Made by a program: the position numbers and the translations under genes. DNA of 46,174 bases from Pseudonocardiaceae bacterium (GTDB lineage Bacteria; Actinomycetota; Actinomycetes; Mycobacteriales; Pseudonocardiaceae): contig WHSY01000035.1 in NCBI GenBank assembly GCA_009379815.1, positions 1 to 46,174 on the forward strand, read 5' to 3'. This document shows positions 17,014-24,082 of this stretch, piece after piece. Position 1 is the stretch's first letter. Each line of letters opens with the position of its first letter. A model generated the notes under the pieces. That model saw only the letters and a list, made by a program, of their open reading frames with translations, had not been told where the DNA came from and ran no database searches.

Positions 17014-18324
17014 TCAGTCGGCGAATCCGGGTTGCCAGCGCGCGGCGATCGCGCGGAACGGCGCCTCGGCGTCGAGCTGGCACAGGATTCCCATCGAACC
17101 GCTGGTCACGCGGTGGATCAGCAGGTACTGCGGAGGCAGGTTCAGCGCCCGGCCGGTGTCGAAGTCGGCGCTGCCGAACTCCCCGATCCGCTCTGCCTGG
17201 GACAGCATCCAGTCACGGCTGAAGTGGAAGCGCTCCACTCGCAGTGGCTCGACGAGCGGGGCGAGGTAGGCTTGGACCTCCGCGGCACCGAGCTCACTGC
17301 CGGACCGCACGAAATGCTCGTCGCGCAGCAGTTCGAGCAGCTCGCCGGAACGTCCCTCCACGGCCAGCCGGGTCAGCACACCGAGGGTTCGGGGCAACCC
17401 GTCAGGCATCCGGGCCACGGCACCGAAGTCGATCACGCAGAGCCTGCCGTCAGCCAGCCGCAGGAAGTTGCCCGGATGCGGGTCGGCGTGCAGCAGCCCG
17501 GCCCTCGCCGGGGCGGAGAAGTGCAGCTCGGTGAGCTGACGCGCGATCTCGTCGCGCTCCGGTTGGCTGCCGCCGCGGATGATCGCCGAGAGCGGGGTCC
17601 CGGTGACCCACTCGGTGACCATCACCTTCGGTGCGCTGGCCAGCACCCGGGGGACGGTGATATCGGGGTCGTCTGCGAACGCGGCGGCGAAGGCCCGCTG
17701 GTTGTCGGCCTCGTCGCGGTAGTCGAGCTCCTCTTCCATGCGGTCCCGCAGCTCGGCGAGCAGTGGTTTGACCTCCAGCCCCGGCACGATCGCCTGGAAG
17801 AGCCTGCTGAACCGCTGCAGCTGCCGCAGGTCCGACCGCAGGGCCTCGTCCGCGCCGGGGTACTGCACCTTGACGGCGATCTCGCGGCCGTCGTGCCACA
17901 CCGCGTGATGCACCTGCCCGATACTGGCCGCCGCGGCGGGCTGCTCGGCGAACTCCGCGAACCGGCGTCGCCACGTCGAGCCGAGCTGCTCATCGAGTAC
18001 CCGGCGCACGGTGGACGGTGCCATCGGCGGAGCGGCGGACTGCAGCTTGGTCAGCGCCTCACGGTAGGGCGCGACGAACTCGTCGGGGATCGCCGCCTCG
18101 TACACGCTCAGAGCTTGCCCGAACTTCATCGCCCCGCCCTTGAGCTCGCCGAGGACGGCGAAGACCTGCTCGGCCGTCCGCGCGCTGAACTCGGCGCTGA
18201 TCTCCTCCGAGGTGCGGCCGCTGAGCCGCTTTCCCCAGCCTGCCGCGAAGCGGCCTGCCGCCCCGAAGGGGAGGCTTGCCAGGCGGACGGTGCGGTGCGC
18301 GCCCCCGCGGGGGATGTCGGTCAC
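17014..18324 (-). CDS. ABC1/UbiB-family atypical kinase-like protein
   Basis: 436 aa. Seen: KxGQ motif of the UbiB/ADCK family (GGAMKFGQALSVYE), the ATP-site strands QVHHAVW and EIAVKVQYPG, the EELDYRDEADNQ helix, the catalytic LLHADPHPGNF and metal-binding IDFGAV. These match the Rv3197-type ABC1 proteins of actinobacteria. The family in other organisms supports isoprenoid quinone synthesis; in actinobacteria a link to macrolide resistance and WhiB7 has been described for the M. tuberculosis neighbourhood, but I cannot see function here. GTG 18324 overlaps the stop of the upstream ThiF-like gene by four bases. Convergent with the whiB7 side. Confidence 0.87.
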   Translation of the reverse strand: MTDIPRGGAHRTVRLASLPFGAAGRFAAGWGKRLSGRTSEEISAEFSARTAEQVFAVLGELKGGAMKFGQALSVYEAAIPDEFVAPYREALTKLQSAAPPMAPSTVRRVLDEQLGSTWRRRFAEFAEQPAAAASIGQVHHAVWHDGREIAVKVQYPGADEALRSDLRQLQRFSRLFQAIVPGLEVKPLLAELRDRMEEELDYRDEADNQRAFAAAFADDPDITVPRVLASAPKVMVTEWVTGTPLSAIIRGGSQPERDEIARQLTELHFSAPARAGLLHADPHPGNFLRLADGRLCVIDFGAVARMPDGLPRTLGVLTRLAVEGRSGELLELLRDEHFVRSGSELGAAEVQAYLAPLVEPLRVERFHFSRDWMLSQAERIGEFGSADFDTGRALNLPPQYLLIHRVTSGSMGILCQLDAEAPFRAIAARWQPGFAD

Positions 18325-19463
18325 GACTGGATTCTCTCCCGGATCGGCTCCGAACCGCAGGATAGTTGCGGCCCGCAATCCTGCGCTGCGGGCGACGCCG
18401 GACGCGCTGCGGCCGCGGTGCCCGCGGCGCCGCATCCGCAGTGGGGGTGGGGCGACCAGTTCCGGCGGCGGAGCTGCCCGCGCAGCGGGTCGAGCTCCAG
18501 GGTGGCATCCCAGGTCGGCGGGCTGGCCAGCCCAGCGGACGGTCCGGCGAGTACCGCCAGGACCTGCTCGGCGGCCAGTGCCGCCGCCCCCTGGATGCAG
18601 CCGAGATCCGCAACGGGCTCCGCGTCGACGAGCTGTGCGGCGAGCTTCGGCCATGCCGGGTCGACGTCGGCACGGCGCAGCTGCACGCAGCGTAGGCAAC
18701 TGCTGCGCCCGGGCAGCACCAGCGGCCCGACGACCGCGACACCTTCGTGCGCGTGCACGGCGAGGTGCGGCAGCCGCCGGGCAACCAGGTCCTGCGTGAC
18801 CTCGGGATCGGGCACCAGGGCGTCGGCGAGTACGACCAGGTCGGGGTGGTAGCGCGGCGTCGCCACGGTGCGCACCGTCGCGGCGGCGCGTCGCAGCGCG
18901 TCTCGCGTCGCATCGCGGCGCCGCCTGCCCACGTCGGCGAGCTGGTAGCCGGTGCCGATGTCGGCCGGCTGCACCGTCCCACCAGGGTCGACGACGACCC
19001 CACCGACGCCGGTCGCCGCGAGCGAGGTCGCGAGCGCGACCATGAGACGGGTCGAGCCGTCGATCCGGACGGTGGCGGCGCCGCGCCGGTGGCACAGCTC
19101 GTCGGCCGGTAACGTGCTGTGCACCGACCATGCCCCCGCGTCGACGTCACGAGCGGTCGGGCCCGCGGTCGGGTGGGCACCGTCGGTGACCAGCCCGGCC
19201 CGCCGCAGGTCCTCGAGGACCGCGCGGACCTCGGCGGCGTCGGCTCCGGCGGCGACGGCCTCGGCGAGCAGGCTGGCGGTGCTGCGCGTCCCGTCCATAC
19301 CGCGCAGCAGCGCGGCGAGCGGCTCCGAGAGGTCTTCGAGGACCATCGCGTGCGAGTCCGTCAGGCCGAGCTGCACACAGTCGGGCGAACGCCACAGCAC
19401 CGACCGACCCGCCGCGAGCCGGGGATGGTCGGGCGGCGTTGCGGGTTGAGTGCAGCGGGTCAC
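18321..19463 (-). CDS. ThiF/E1-like protein (TOMM cyclodehydratase-type, Rv3196-like)
   Basis: 380 aa, GTG 19463. The N-terminal about 100 residues (LGLTDSHAMVLEDLSEPLAALLRGMDG) resemble the peptide-clamp region of leader-binding proteins of thiazole/oxazole-modified microcins; the remainder resembles an E1/ThiF Rossmann domain, with a long hydrophobic helix (LMVALATSLAATGVGGVVV). Two paired-cysteine sites, CLRC (about 265) and HCGCG near the C-terminus (about 350), could hold zinc. No precursor peptide or YcaO gene is near, so a peptide-modification role is not supported by context. It is translationally coupled to the ABC1-kinase gene, a pairing conserved in relatives. Confidence 0.7.
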   Translation of the reverse strand: MTRCTQPATPPDHPRLAAGRSVLWRSPDCVQLGLTDSHAMVLEDLSEPLAALLRGMDGTRSTASLLAEAVAAGADAAEVRAVLEDLRRAGLVTDGAHPTAGPTARDVDAGAWSVHSTLPADELCHRRGAATVRIDGSTRLMVALATSLAATGVGGVVVDPGGTVQPADIGTGYQLADVGRRRRDATRDALRRAAATVRTVATPRYHPDLVVLADALVPDPEVTQDLVARRLPHLAVHAHEGVAVVGPLVLPGRSSCLRCVQLRRADVDPAWPKLAAQLVDAEPVADLGCIQGAAALAAEQVLAVLAGPSAGLASPPTWDATLELDPLRGQLRRRNWSPHPHCGCGAAGTAAAARPASPAAQDCGPQLSCGSEPIRERIQS

Positions 19464-19469
19464 GCCCGC

Positions 19470-19497
19470 AGCGTGCCTGGTCGCGCCACGATGTCAA
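19470..19497 (-). promoter_or_regulatory. Leaderless promoter of the ThiF-like gene
   Basis: On the minus strand a consensus -35 TTGACA (19492-19497) is followed by 16 bases and CACGCT (19470-19475), which ends six bases before GTG 19463. No Shine-Dalgarno sequence separates them. Confidence 0.55.
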
Positions 19498-19501
19498 TCG
19501 A

Positions 19502-19547
19502 GTGTCCACAGGGCACTCGATCCATCCACAGGCTGGCGGTGTCCACA
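19502..19547 (+). other. Cluster of three DnaA-box-like sequences
   Basis: GTGTCCACA at 19502-19510 and 19539-19547 each match the actinobacterial DnaA box TTGTCCACA at eight of nine positions; a weaker CCATCCACA lies between them at 19522. All are on one strand with about 18-20 base spacing. This is the most structured part of the 415-base gap 19464-19878, in which I find no coding signal. Confidence 0.4.
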
Positions 19548-19865
19548 GCGGGTCGCAGCCCGCTCGACGTCGCCGGTGGTCCGCTTCGACGGGTCAGGCC
19601 TTGCCGAGGATCCGGTTCATACCCGCCACTACCCAGGCAGGCCCAGGGCGACGCGGGAACATGCAGGTCAACAGGCCCAGCGGCGCAGACCAGCATCACC
19701 CCGGCGCAGGCGCGCGCACGCTCATTCTGGGGGTGATTTTCGGTGGGCACAGCGGCCCCTCACTCGACACCCAGAACAGGCCCAAGCTCGTCGCCATCGC
19801 CCCCGTAGTCGCTCAGCACCGGGCAGCGTTGCGTCCCGGGGCTTCGTGCTGTGGGCCGCCTCGGC

Positions 19866-19871
19866 TACCGT
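19866..19871 (+). promoter_or_regulatory. -10 element TACCGT of the toxin-antitoxin pair
   Basis: TACCGT is followed by seven bases and ATG 19879, again the leaderless layout. Confidence 0.4.
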
Positions 19872-19878
19872 TGCTGCC

Positions 19879-20082
19879 ATGACCAACCAGGTCGGCGAGG
19901 ACCTGCCGCCGCTGCCCGGGCCGGACGCCACCGACGACGAACGGGGCCGGGCCATCGAGGCCCGCCTGGCCGCGCGCTACGGCGCGCCGTCGCTCGAGCA
20001 CTTCCGCCACACCTACGCCAGCTGCGGCGCCGAGTGGCCCGGCGACGAGGAGATCCGCCGTCGCCACATCGTCGCCTCGTGA
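19879..20082 (+). CDS. Putative antitoxin of a PIN-toxin pair
   Basis: 67 aa starting MTNQVGEDLPPLPGPDATDD. Strongly acidic N-terminal half and a short helical C-terminus (SLEHFRHTYASCGAEWPGDE). No classical DNA-binding fold is recognised. Call rests on position: it precedes a PIN-domain gene with a four-base overlap (GTGA), the usual antitoxin-toxin order. Start chosen for the TACCGT-N7-ATG arrangement; the frame is open further upstream without a ribosome binding site. Confidence 0.5.
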   Translation: MTNQVGEDLPPLPGPDATDDERGRAIEARLAARYGAPSLEHFRHTYASCGAEWPGDEEIRRRHIVAS

Positions 20083-20459
20083 TCGGGAAAGTCCTCGACA
20101 GTTCCTTCCTGGCCGCGCTGGTCCGGGGGAGCGTCGCCGCGGAAGCGTGGCTCGGCACGATGCGCGCGCTGTCGCTGCCGCTGTACCTGCCAGCGCTCGC
20201 GCGCGCCGAGGTGCTAGCCGTCCGCCCCGCCGCCAACCCGGTACTCGCCGAGCTGCTCGGCCACCCCTCGGTCGTGCTCGGCGAACTCGACGCCACCGCC
20301 GCCGCCCGCGTCGACCAGCTGCTGGCCACCGCCGGCGTGTTCGACGCTTTGGCCGGTCACGTCGTCCACATCGCCCACACCCGGGGCTGGCCCGCGCTGA
20401 CCGCCGACCCCGGTCGGTTGCGCCGCATCGATCCTGAGATCGAGATCGACCTGCTCTGA
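20079..20459 (+). CDS. PIN-domain protein, likely VapC-type toxin
   Basis: 126 aa. Begins VIGKVLDSSFLAALVRG, with the first PIN aspartate at about residue 7, a glutamate in LARAEVLAV (about 46), and a third acidic cluster in GVFDALAGHVVHIA and ALTADPGRL (about 88-112), giving the metal site of PIN ribonucleases. Likely a type II toxin that cleaves RNA. Overlaps the small upstream gene. A truncated paralogue of its first 20 codons lies at 20713. Confidence 0.65.
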   Translation: MIGKVLDSSFLAALVRGSVAAEAWLGTMRALSLPLYLPALARAEVLAVRPAANPVLAELLGHPSVVLGELDATAAARVDQLLATAGVFDALAGHVVHIAHTRGWPALTADPGRLRRIDPEIEIDLL

Positions 20460-20712
20460 ATCTGAAGCGCAACGCCGGAAAACTGCTTCCCGTCATGTGG
20501 CAACACGGTCGATCAAGGCCCACCGCGTCACGGCCGGTCGCGGCCCTCGCACGAAGCACGTCGAACCTGCTCCACGAGCTCCCGGATGAGCGCTTCCTCT
20601 CGCCGTCCCATCAACCCGGAACCACGTTTTCGGGGCGAGGAGTTGCCCAGAACTCTTCACGAGCTGCGGAAGCCAGGTGATCGCCCGCGCATGTTTGAGC
20701 GCCGCCCACGGT

Positions 20713-20775
20713 GTGATCGGCGGGAAGGTTCTCGACGCCTCGGCGCTGGCCGCGCTGGTCAGTGGCCTGCCTCCT
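20713..20775 (+). pseudogene. Truncated second PIN-domain gene start
   Basis: GTG 20713 opens VIGGKVLDASALAALVSGLP, aligning with the first codons of the PIN gene at 20079 (VIGKVLDSSFLAALVRG), then homology stops at the 3' end of the Nudix gene on the opposite strand. It looks like a vapC cut by insertion of the neighbouring element, marking its left boundary. The rest of the 300-base stretch from 20460 shows no intact gene. Confidence 0.6.
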
Positions 20776-21331
20776 GTAGTTGACCCCCATCTAGCAGGAA
20801 CAGCGTGTACGCGGCGAGGGTCGAGTCGTCGGTGATCGCGCCTCGACGGATCATGTCTTCGACGTCGCGGCGCGGGAACCAGCGGTGGCGCAGGTCTTGC
20901 TCTTCAATCTCCAGTTCCTGCGTGCCGTGCGTCAGGTCAGTCGCTACGAACACGTCGAATCCTTGACTGGCCAACCCTTTTGCGCAGTGCAGGTAACCGA
21001 GGTGACGCATCACCTGGGCGGCCATGCCGGTCTCCTGGCGGAGTTCTTCGCGAGCGAGCTGTTCGGGCGCGCCGGTAGCCATGTCGGGGAAGGTGCCTTG
21101 GGGGAACTCCCAGGAGCGGCTGCGGACGGGGTAGCGGTACTGCTCGATCAGGTGGAACCCGCCGTTCTCGATCGCGATGATCAGCGCGAAGTCTGGCTTT
21201 TCGACGTAGGAGTAGATGCCGTCCGAACCGTCGGGGCGCCTGATCTGGTCTTCGCGCAGCCGCATGTACGGCGTCTCGTATACGACTCGCGTGGACATCT
21301 GCCTGATCGTCTGCTCTTCAGTCTCTTGCAC
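20759..21331 (-). CDS. Nudix hydrolase, Pif-like
   Basis: 190 aa. The Nudix box is present (GTFPDMATG, then REELRQETGM at about 92-101), preceded by an ADP-ribose-pyrophosphatase-like strand region (YSYVEKPDFALIIAIENGGF, WEFPQG). GTG 21331 has AGGAG eight bases upstream, inside the end of the gntR gene. In pSAM2-type elements the pif gene for entry exclusion encodes a Nudix protein and lies next to the GntR-type repressor korSA; the same pairing and strand are seen here, so a plasmid-immunity role is inferred. The last codons overlap the truncated PIN gene, so the true C-terminus may have been altered at the element boundary. A housekeeping ADP-ribose hydrolase is the alternative. Confidence 0.78.
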   Translation of the reverse strand: MQETEEQTIRQMSTRVVYETPYMRLREDQIRRPDGSDGIYSYVEKPDFALIIAIENGGFHLIEQYRYPVRSRSWEFPQGTFPDMATGAPEQLAREELRQETGMAAQVMRHLGYLHCAKGLASQGFDVFVATDLTHGTQELEIEEQDLRHRWFPRRDVEDMIRRGAITDDSTLAAYTLFLLDGGQLQEAGH

Positions 21332-21334
21332 GTC

Positions 21335-22087
21335 TCACGCTCCTGGTCCGTAGCGGTACAGCAGTTCATGGCGGTCGCCGACGACGATGCGGTGCGTCGC
21401 CTCGATGATCCGCCCTGTCTGGTCGTAGGCGCGGCGCCACAGTGTCAGCACAGGCTGGTCGGCACCGACCTCAAGAACTGTCTGTTCGTCGTCACGCGGC
21501 ATCCGGCAGGTCACACTCTCCTCAAAGATCCCGACGCTGTGCCCGATCTCCTCCAGACGCGAGTAGATGCCGCCTGGCCCTGTGTCCACGTCCAGCAGCC
21601 GCGGGATCTTCTCGACGAATTCCCAGTTCACGTACGTCGTGGATGTCTGCGTGGGCGGGTCTCCGACGAGCCCCTGAACCCGGGAGCGCTCCAACACGCG
21701 GGATCCGGTAGGGGCTCCGAGCCATCGGGCCAACGTGGCGTCCGCCTGTACCTCTCGGACCGTCGCCCGGGTAAACGGCTCACGGCCGGCTTGAAGCGCC
21801 GACGCCGCGAACCCCCGCCAACTCCCCACCTGGCGGGTGATGTCCGCAGCGTCACGGCGGACGGGCTCGGTTCCTCTGACCTGCGTCCCAGCGCTGCGGT
21901 GAATCGTCACAAGCCCCCGCGTGGCCAGCAGATTCAGGGCGCGGCGCACAGTCGAACGATCTACTGAGTACTCGCTCGCTATTTCGCGTTCGGAGGGTAG
22001 CCACGTCCCCGCTGGATAGGCACCGTCGACGATCTTCGCGGCAAGCGCGTTCGTGATCGTCTGAGCTTTCGCAGGTGGTCTAGGCAT
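21335..22087 (-). CDS. GntR-family repressor, KorSA-like
   Basis: 250 aa. N-terminal winged helix (LPSEREIASEYSVDRSTVRRALNLLATRGLV, about 30-60, shown here in overlapping parts: LPSEREIASEYSVDRSTVRR) followed by a UTRA-type effector domain (about 90-245, ending RIVVGDRHELLYRY). This is the HutC/KorSA branch of GntR regulators. In AICEs such proteins repress excision and transfer functions. It faces the transfer operon divergently; a perfect palindrome (22216-22229) in the divergent region is a candidate operator. Three bases separate its stop from the Nudix GTG, so the two are one unit. Confidence 0.82.
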   Translation of the reverse strand: MPRPPAKAQTITNALAAKIVDGAYPAGTWLPSEREIASEYSVDRSTVRRALNLLATRGLVTIHRSAGTQVRGTEPVRRDAADITRQVGSWRGFAASALQAGREPFTRATVREVQADATLARWLGAPTGSRVLERSRVQGLVGDPPTQTSTTYVNWEFVEKIPRLLDVDTGPGGIYSRLEEIGHSVGIFEESVTCRMPRDDEQTVLEVGADQPVLTLWRRAYDQTGRIIEATHRIVVGDRHELLYRYGPGA

Positions 22088-22193
22088 GCACCGTTCCTAC
22101 TGTGCACTCCGTGACGGGGTGGGTGGGCTAGGGGCGCGGCGGGTCATCCTCGGACCAAACCATAGACCGTCCGCTCGTCGCTCTTGACAGTGC

Positions 22194-22229
22194 CTGGCAG
22201 GTCGTGGTTGATTCATGGTAGCCCTACCA
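22194..22229 (+). promoter_or_regulatory. Divergent control region: -35 TTGACA and palindromic operator
   Basis: TTGACA at 22194-22199 points toward the plus-strand operon. About 16 bases on lies TGGTAGCCCTACCA (22216-22229), a perfect 6-2-6 palindrome placed over the expected -10/start region, where a bound repressor would block RNA polymerase. A second small dyad, TGCCTGGCA, overlaps the spacer. The GntR protein encoded next door is the natural candidate ligand. Confidence 0.5.
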
Positions 22230-22251
22230 AAAACCGACCAACGGACCAGAC

Positions 22252-22483
22252 ATGGCTGAACAGGCCGCATCGAGCCAGTACGACCGGCTGCAGCCGGGTG
22301 TCCGCGTATTTTTTTCCAGCACGACTACGGGGTGGAGCTGCCGGGGACGGTCACGAGGCCGCCCGCCCCGCACCTCGGTGGGGGCCACGCGGTGTGGGTG
22401 GCGTTGGACTGCCGCCTGGACCACACCCCGAGGGGCTGCCGTACAGCCCGCACGAGGTGCGATTCGCCGAGGGTGTGCGATGA
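22252..22483 (+). pseudogene. Small element gene broken by two frameshifts
   Basis: ATG 22252 opens MAEQAASSQYDRLQPGVRVFF. At a run of seven T (22309-22315) the coherent reading moves to another frame (QHDYGVELPGTVTRPPAP, then GGGHAVWVALDCRLDH), and near the C4-G4 run at about 22430 it moves again (PEGLPYSPHEVRFAEGVR, stop 22481-22483). Stitched together this is a protein of about 75 residues without a recognised domain. The last stop overlaps the ATG of the next gene, as expected for an operon, which supports the reconstructed frame. Deletion/insertion in homopolymers, sequencing error, or recoding at the T7 slip site are all possible. Confidence 0.55.
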
Positions 22484-22707
22484 AGTTGCGAATCAGCGGC
22501 ACCCGCGAGGAATGCGCGGCCACGGTGCAGGCGGTGTCTGCCGTGCTGGTGGTTCGAGAGGTCAGCGACTTCTACCCCAACCGGGGCGCGACCGTGCTCG
22601 GCAGCGTCTACCTCGACGCCGAGGCGCCCGCCAGTGCGATGCAGGCCGGCGCCGAGCGCACCGAACGGACACCGAGCCGGCGCGAACTCCCTCGCACTTC
22701 GCCCTGA
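22480..22707 (+). CDS. Hypothetical small protein of the element
   Basis: 75 aa, starting MKLRISGTREECAATVQAVS. ATG overlaps the previous stop (ATGA). The pattern GTREEC...VREVSDFYPNRG...VYLDAEAP resembles small proteins of unknown function often found near the front of actinomycete conjugative elements (possibly DUF3970-like). No function can be assigned. Confidence 0.55.
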   Translation: MKLRISGTREECAATVQAVSAVLVVREVSDFYPNRGATVLGSVYLDAEAPASAMQAGAERTERTPSRRELPRTSP

Positions 22708-22711
22708 GACC

Positions 22712-22760
22712 CCCCGGCCCGGCGGTTAACGCCTGGACAGCACCCGCCGGGCCGGGGTTT
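22712..22760 (+). terminator. Strong GC hairpin, terminator-like
   Basis: CCCCGGCCCGGCGG (22712-22725) pairs perfectly with CCGCCGGGCCGGGG (22744-22757), with an 18-base loop and a short TTT after it. It separates the first two small genes from the gene at 22798 and could attenuate the operon. Confidence 0.7.
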
Positions 22761-22797
22761 CCAAATCCACCACAAGTAGCAGATGAGGAGAGGTGTG

Positions 22798-23082
22798 ATG
22801 TTACAGACGCATGCCCAGCCGCAGGTGGCCCGCGGCTACTCCGGAGACGCCCTACCCGCCGACAGCCCGCTGCGCAGCGTCGCCTGGATCGCGAAGCGGT
22901 TCCACGGCGATGACGGCCACGCCGCCTGCGAACGCGTCCGGCTGCTCGTCCGCACCGGGAAGTTGCGCGCCCGGCTCGTCGGACGCTGCTGGATGGTTCA
23001 CGTCGACACCATCGATGCCTACGAACGCGGCGCCGACGACCCCTCGATCACCCGCCACCCAGCGTCCCGGAAGGGCGTGTGA
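22798..23082 (+). CDS. Small helix-turn-helix protein, excisionase-like
   Basis: 94 aa. ATG 22798 follows GAGGAGAGG; an upstream in-frame ATG at 22783 overlaps that ribosome binding site. The core SVAWIAKRFHGDDGHAACER followed by VRLLVRTGKLRARLVGR and WMVHVDTIDAYERG looks like the MerR/excisionase-type winged helix in which the second strand pair ends with a tryptophan-containing operator helix. Could be a Xis or a plasmid regulator. Its stop overlaps the next GTG, starting a run of tightly overlapped genes that continues to 28101. Confidence 0.6.
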   Translation: MLQTHAQPQVARGYSGDALPADSPLRSVAWIAKRFHGDDGHAACERVRLLVRTGKLRARLVGRCWMVHVDTIDAYERGADDPSITRHPASRKGV

Positions 23083-23552
23083 TCGCCGTGGGCACGTTTC
23101 TGACCGGCTACGGGACCGCCGGCTATGACCATGAGGGCTACGCCGCCCACGTCCTCGACGACGGCAGCCTCACCGGCACCCACAGCGCCGACACCCGGCC
23201 GCGGATGGTCGGTGCGGTGGTGGCCGCGTGCGACTGCGGCTGGACCGGCGCCACCCGCTACCCGAGGCGGACAGAGTTCGACGAGGACGCCGAGGAGTTG
23301 GCGCTGCAGGAGTGGGAACGGTCCCACGCCCGCCCGGTGCTGGAGCGGGCCCAGCGCGGCGAGCTGTGGCGGCTGGAGGCGCAGCTGCGCGAGCTGGCCA
23401 CCGTGGCGCAGCAGCTGTGCGGCGCCGACCGGCCGCCGCTAAGGGCCGGCCAGCTCAGTCGTGTGGTCGACGCGCTGGAGGCCGCTACCGCCTTGGCGCG
23501 CCGACTGCAAGACCAGGCCCACGAGCAGGCCGAGCGGAAGGGCGATGCGTGA
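23079..23552 (+). CDS. Hypothetical protein with C-terminal coiled coil
   Basis: 157 aa from GTG 23079 (overlap GTGA). The N-terminal half has ACDCGWTGATRYP, a typical motif of short zinc-like or phage/plasmid accessory proteins; the C-terminal half (WRLEAQLRELATVAQQL and VVDALEAATALARRLQDQAH) is heptad-like. Not recognised. Followed without a gap by the HTH gene. Confidence 0.6.
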   Translation: MIAVGTFLTGYGTAGYDHEGYAAHVLDDGSLTGTHSADTRPRMVGAVVAACDCGWTGATRYPRRTEFDEDAEELALQEWERSHARPVLERAQRGELWRLEAQLRELATVAQQLCGADRPPLRAGQLSRVVDALEAATALARRLQDQAHEQAERKGDA

Positions 23553-24082
23553 TGACTGTTGCGCTGATCCCCGGTCTTCCGGGCGCACCGCGCTGGCACG
23601 CCGACCCCGGAGGAGGACCGGTCGCTGTGAGTTTGAAGGCGATGAACTGGGTGTGGGATCACTCCCCGGCCGCGGGAACCGAGTTGCTGGTGTTGCTGGC
23701 GATCGCTGACAACGCCGACGACGCGGGCGCCAACGCCTACCCGTCGACCGACACGCTGGCCCGTAAGACCCGTCTGGATGCCCGCACCGTGCAGCGGGTG
23801 ATCCGCCGGCTGCAAGACGACGGTCGCGTGGTCGTCGACCGTGGCGGCGGCCGTGCCGCCAACCGCTACTCGGTGCCGCTGACAGCCCCGCACCAGCCTG
23901 TGGACAATCCGCCTGATTCTGAGGATGAGTTGCCCACACCCCCGGCAGGCTGCCACCCCCGGCAAATCGCCACCGGTGACGCGTGCGCCACCCCTGGGGT
24001 GGCACAGCTACGCCACCGCAGGGGTGGCACAGCTACGCCACCGCAGGGGTGGCACAGCTACGCCACCCGAACCCTCCTATAA
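23552..24082 (+). CDS. HTH replication-type protein, N-terminal part (frameshifted at 25-bp repeats)
   Basis: 176 aa. ATG 23552 shares one base with the previous stop. VSLKAMNWVWDHSP... AIADNADDAGANAYPSTDTLARKT and LDARTVQRVIRRLQDDGRVV form the HTH_36-like winged helix found in replication initiators of phages and actinomycete plasmids. The frame then runs into three copies of a 25-bp repeat (23996-24067) and stops at 24080-24082. The C-terminal part of the same protein is in another frame just downstream. Removing one 25-bp unit would join both into a single ORF of about 307 residues ending at 24500. As it stands the protein is truncated; an origin function for the repeats is also possible. 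Confidence 0.68.
   Translation: MTVALIPGLPGAPRWHADPGGGPVAVSLKAMNWVWDHSPAAGTELLVLLAIADNADDAGANAYPSTDTLARKTRLDARTVQRVIRRLQDDGRVVVDRGGGRAANRYSVPLTAPHQPVDNPPDSEDELPTPPAGCHPRQIATGDACATPGVAQLRHRRGGTATPPQGWHSYATRTLL
23996..24067 (+). repeat. Three 25-bp direct repeats inside the replication-type gene
   Basis: Units start at 23996, 24021 and 24046; the first two are identical over 25 bases, and the third matches for 22. Each begins GGGGTGGCACAGCTACGCCA and contains the dyad GGTGGC...GCCACC. Because 25 is not a multiple of three, each unit rotates the reading frame. Iteron-like arrays inside initiator genes are known origins (lambda O type). Confidence 0.9.

Noticed and set aside
23996..24067. Possible CRISPR array at the 25-bp repeats
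   Set aside because: Units are directly adjacent with no spacers and only three copies; they lie inside a coding region.
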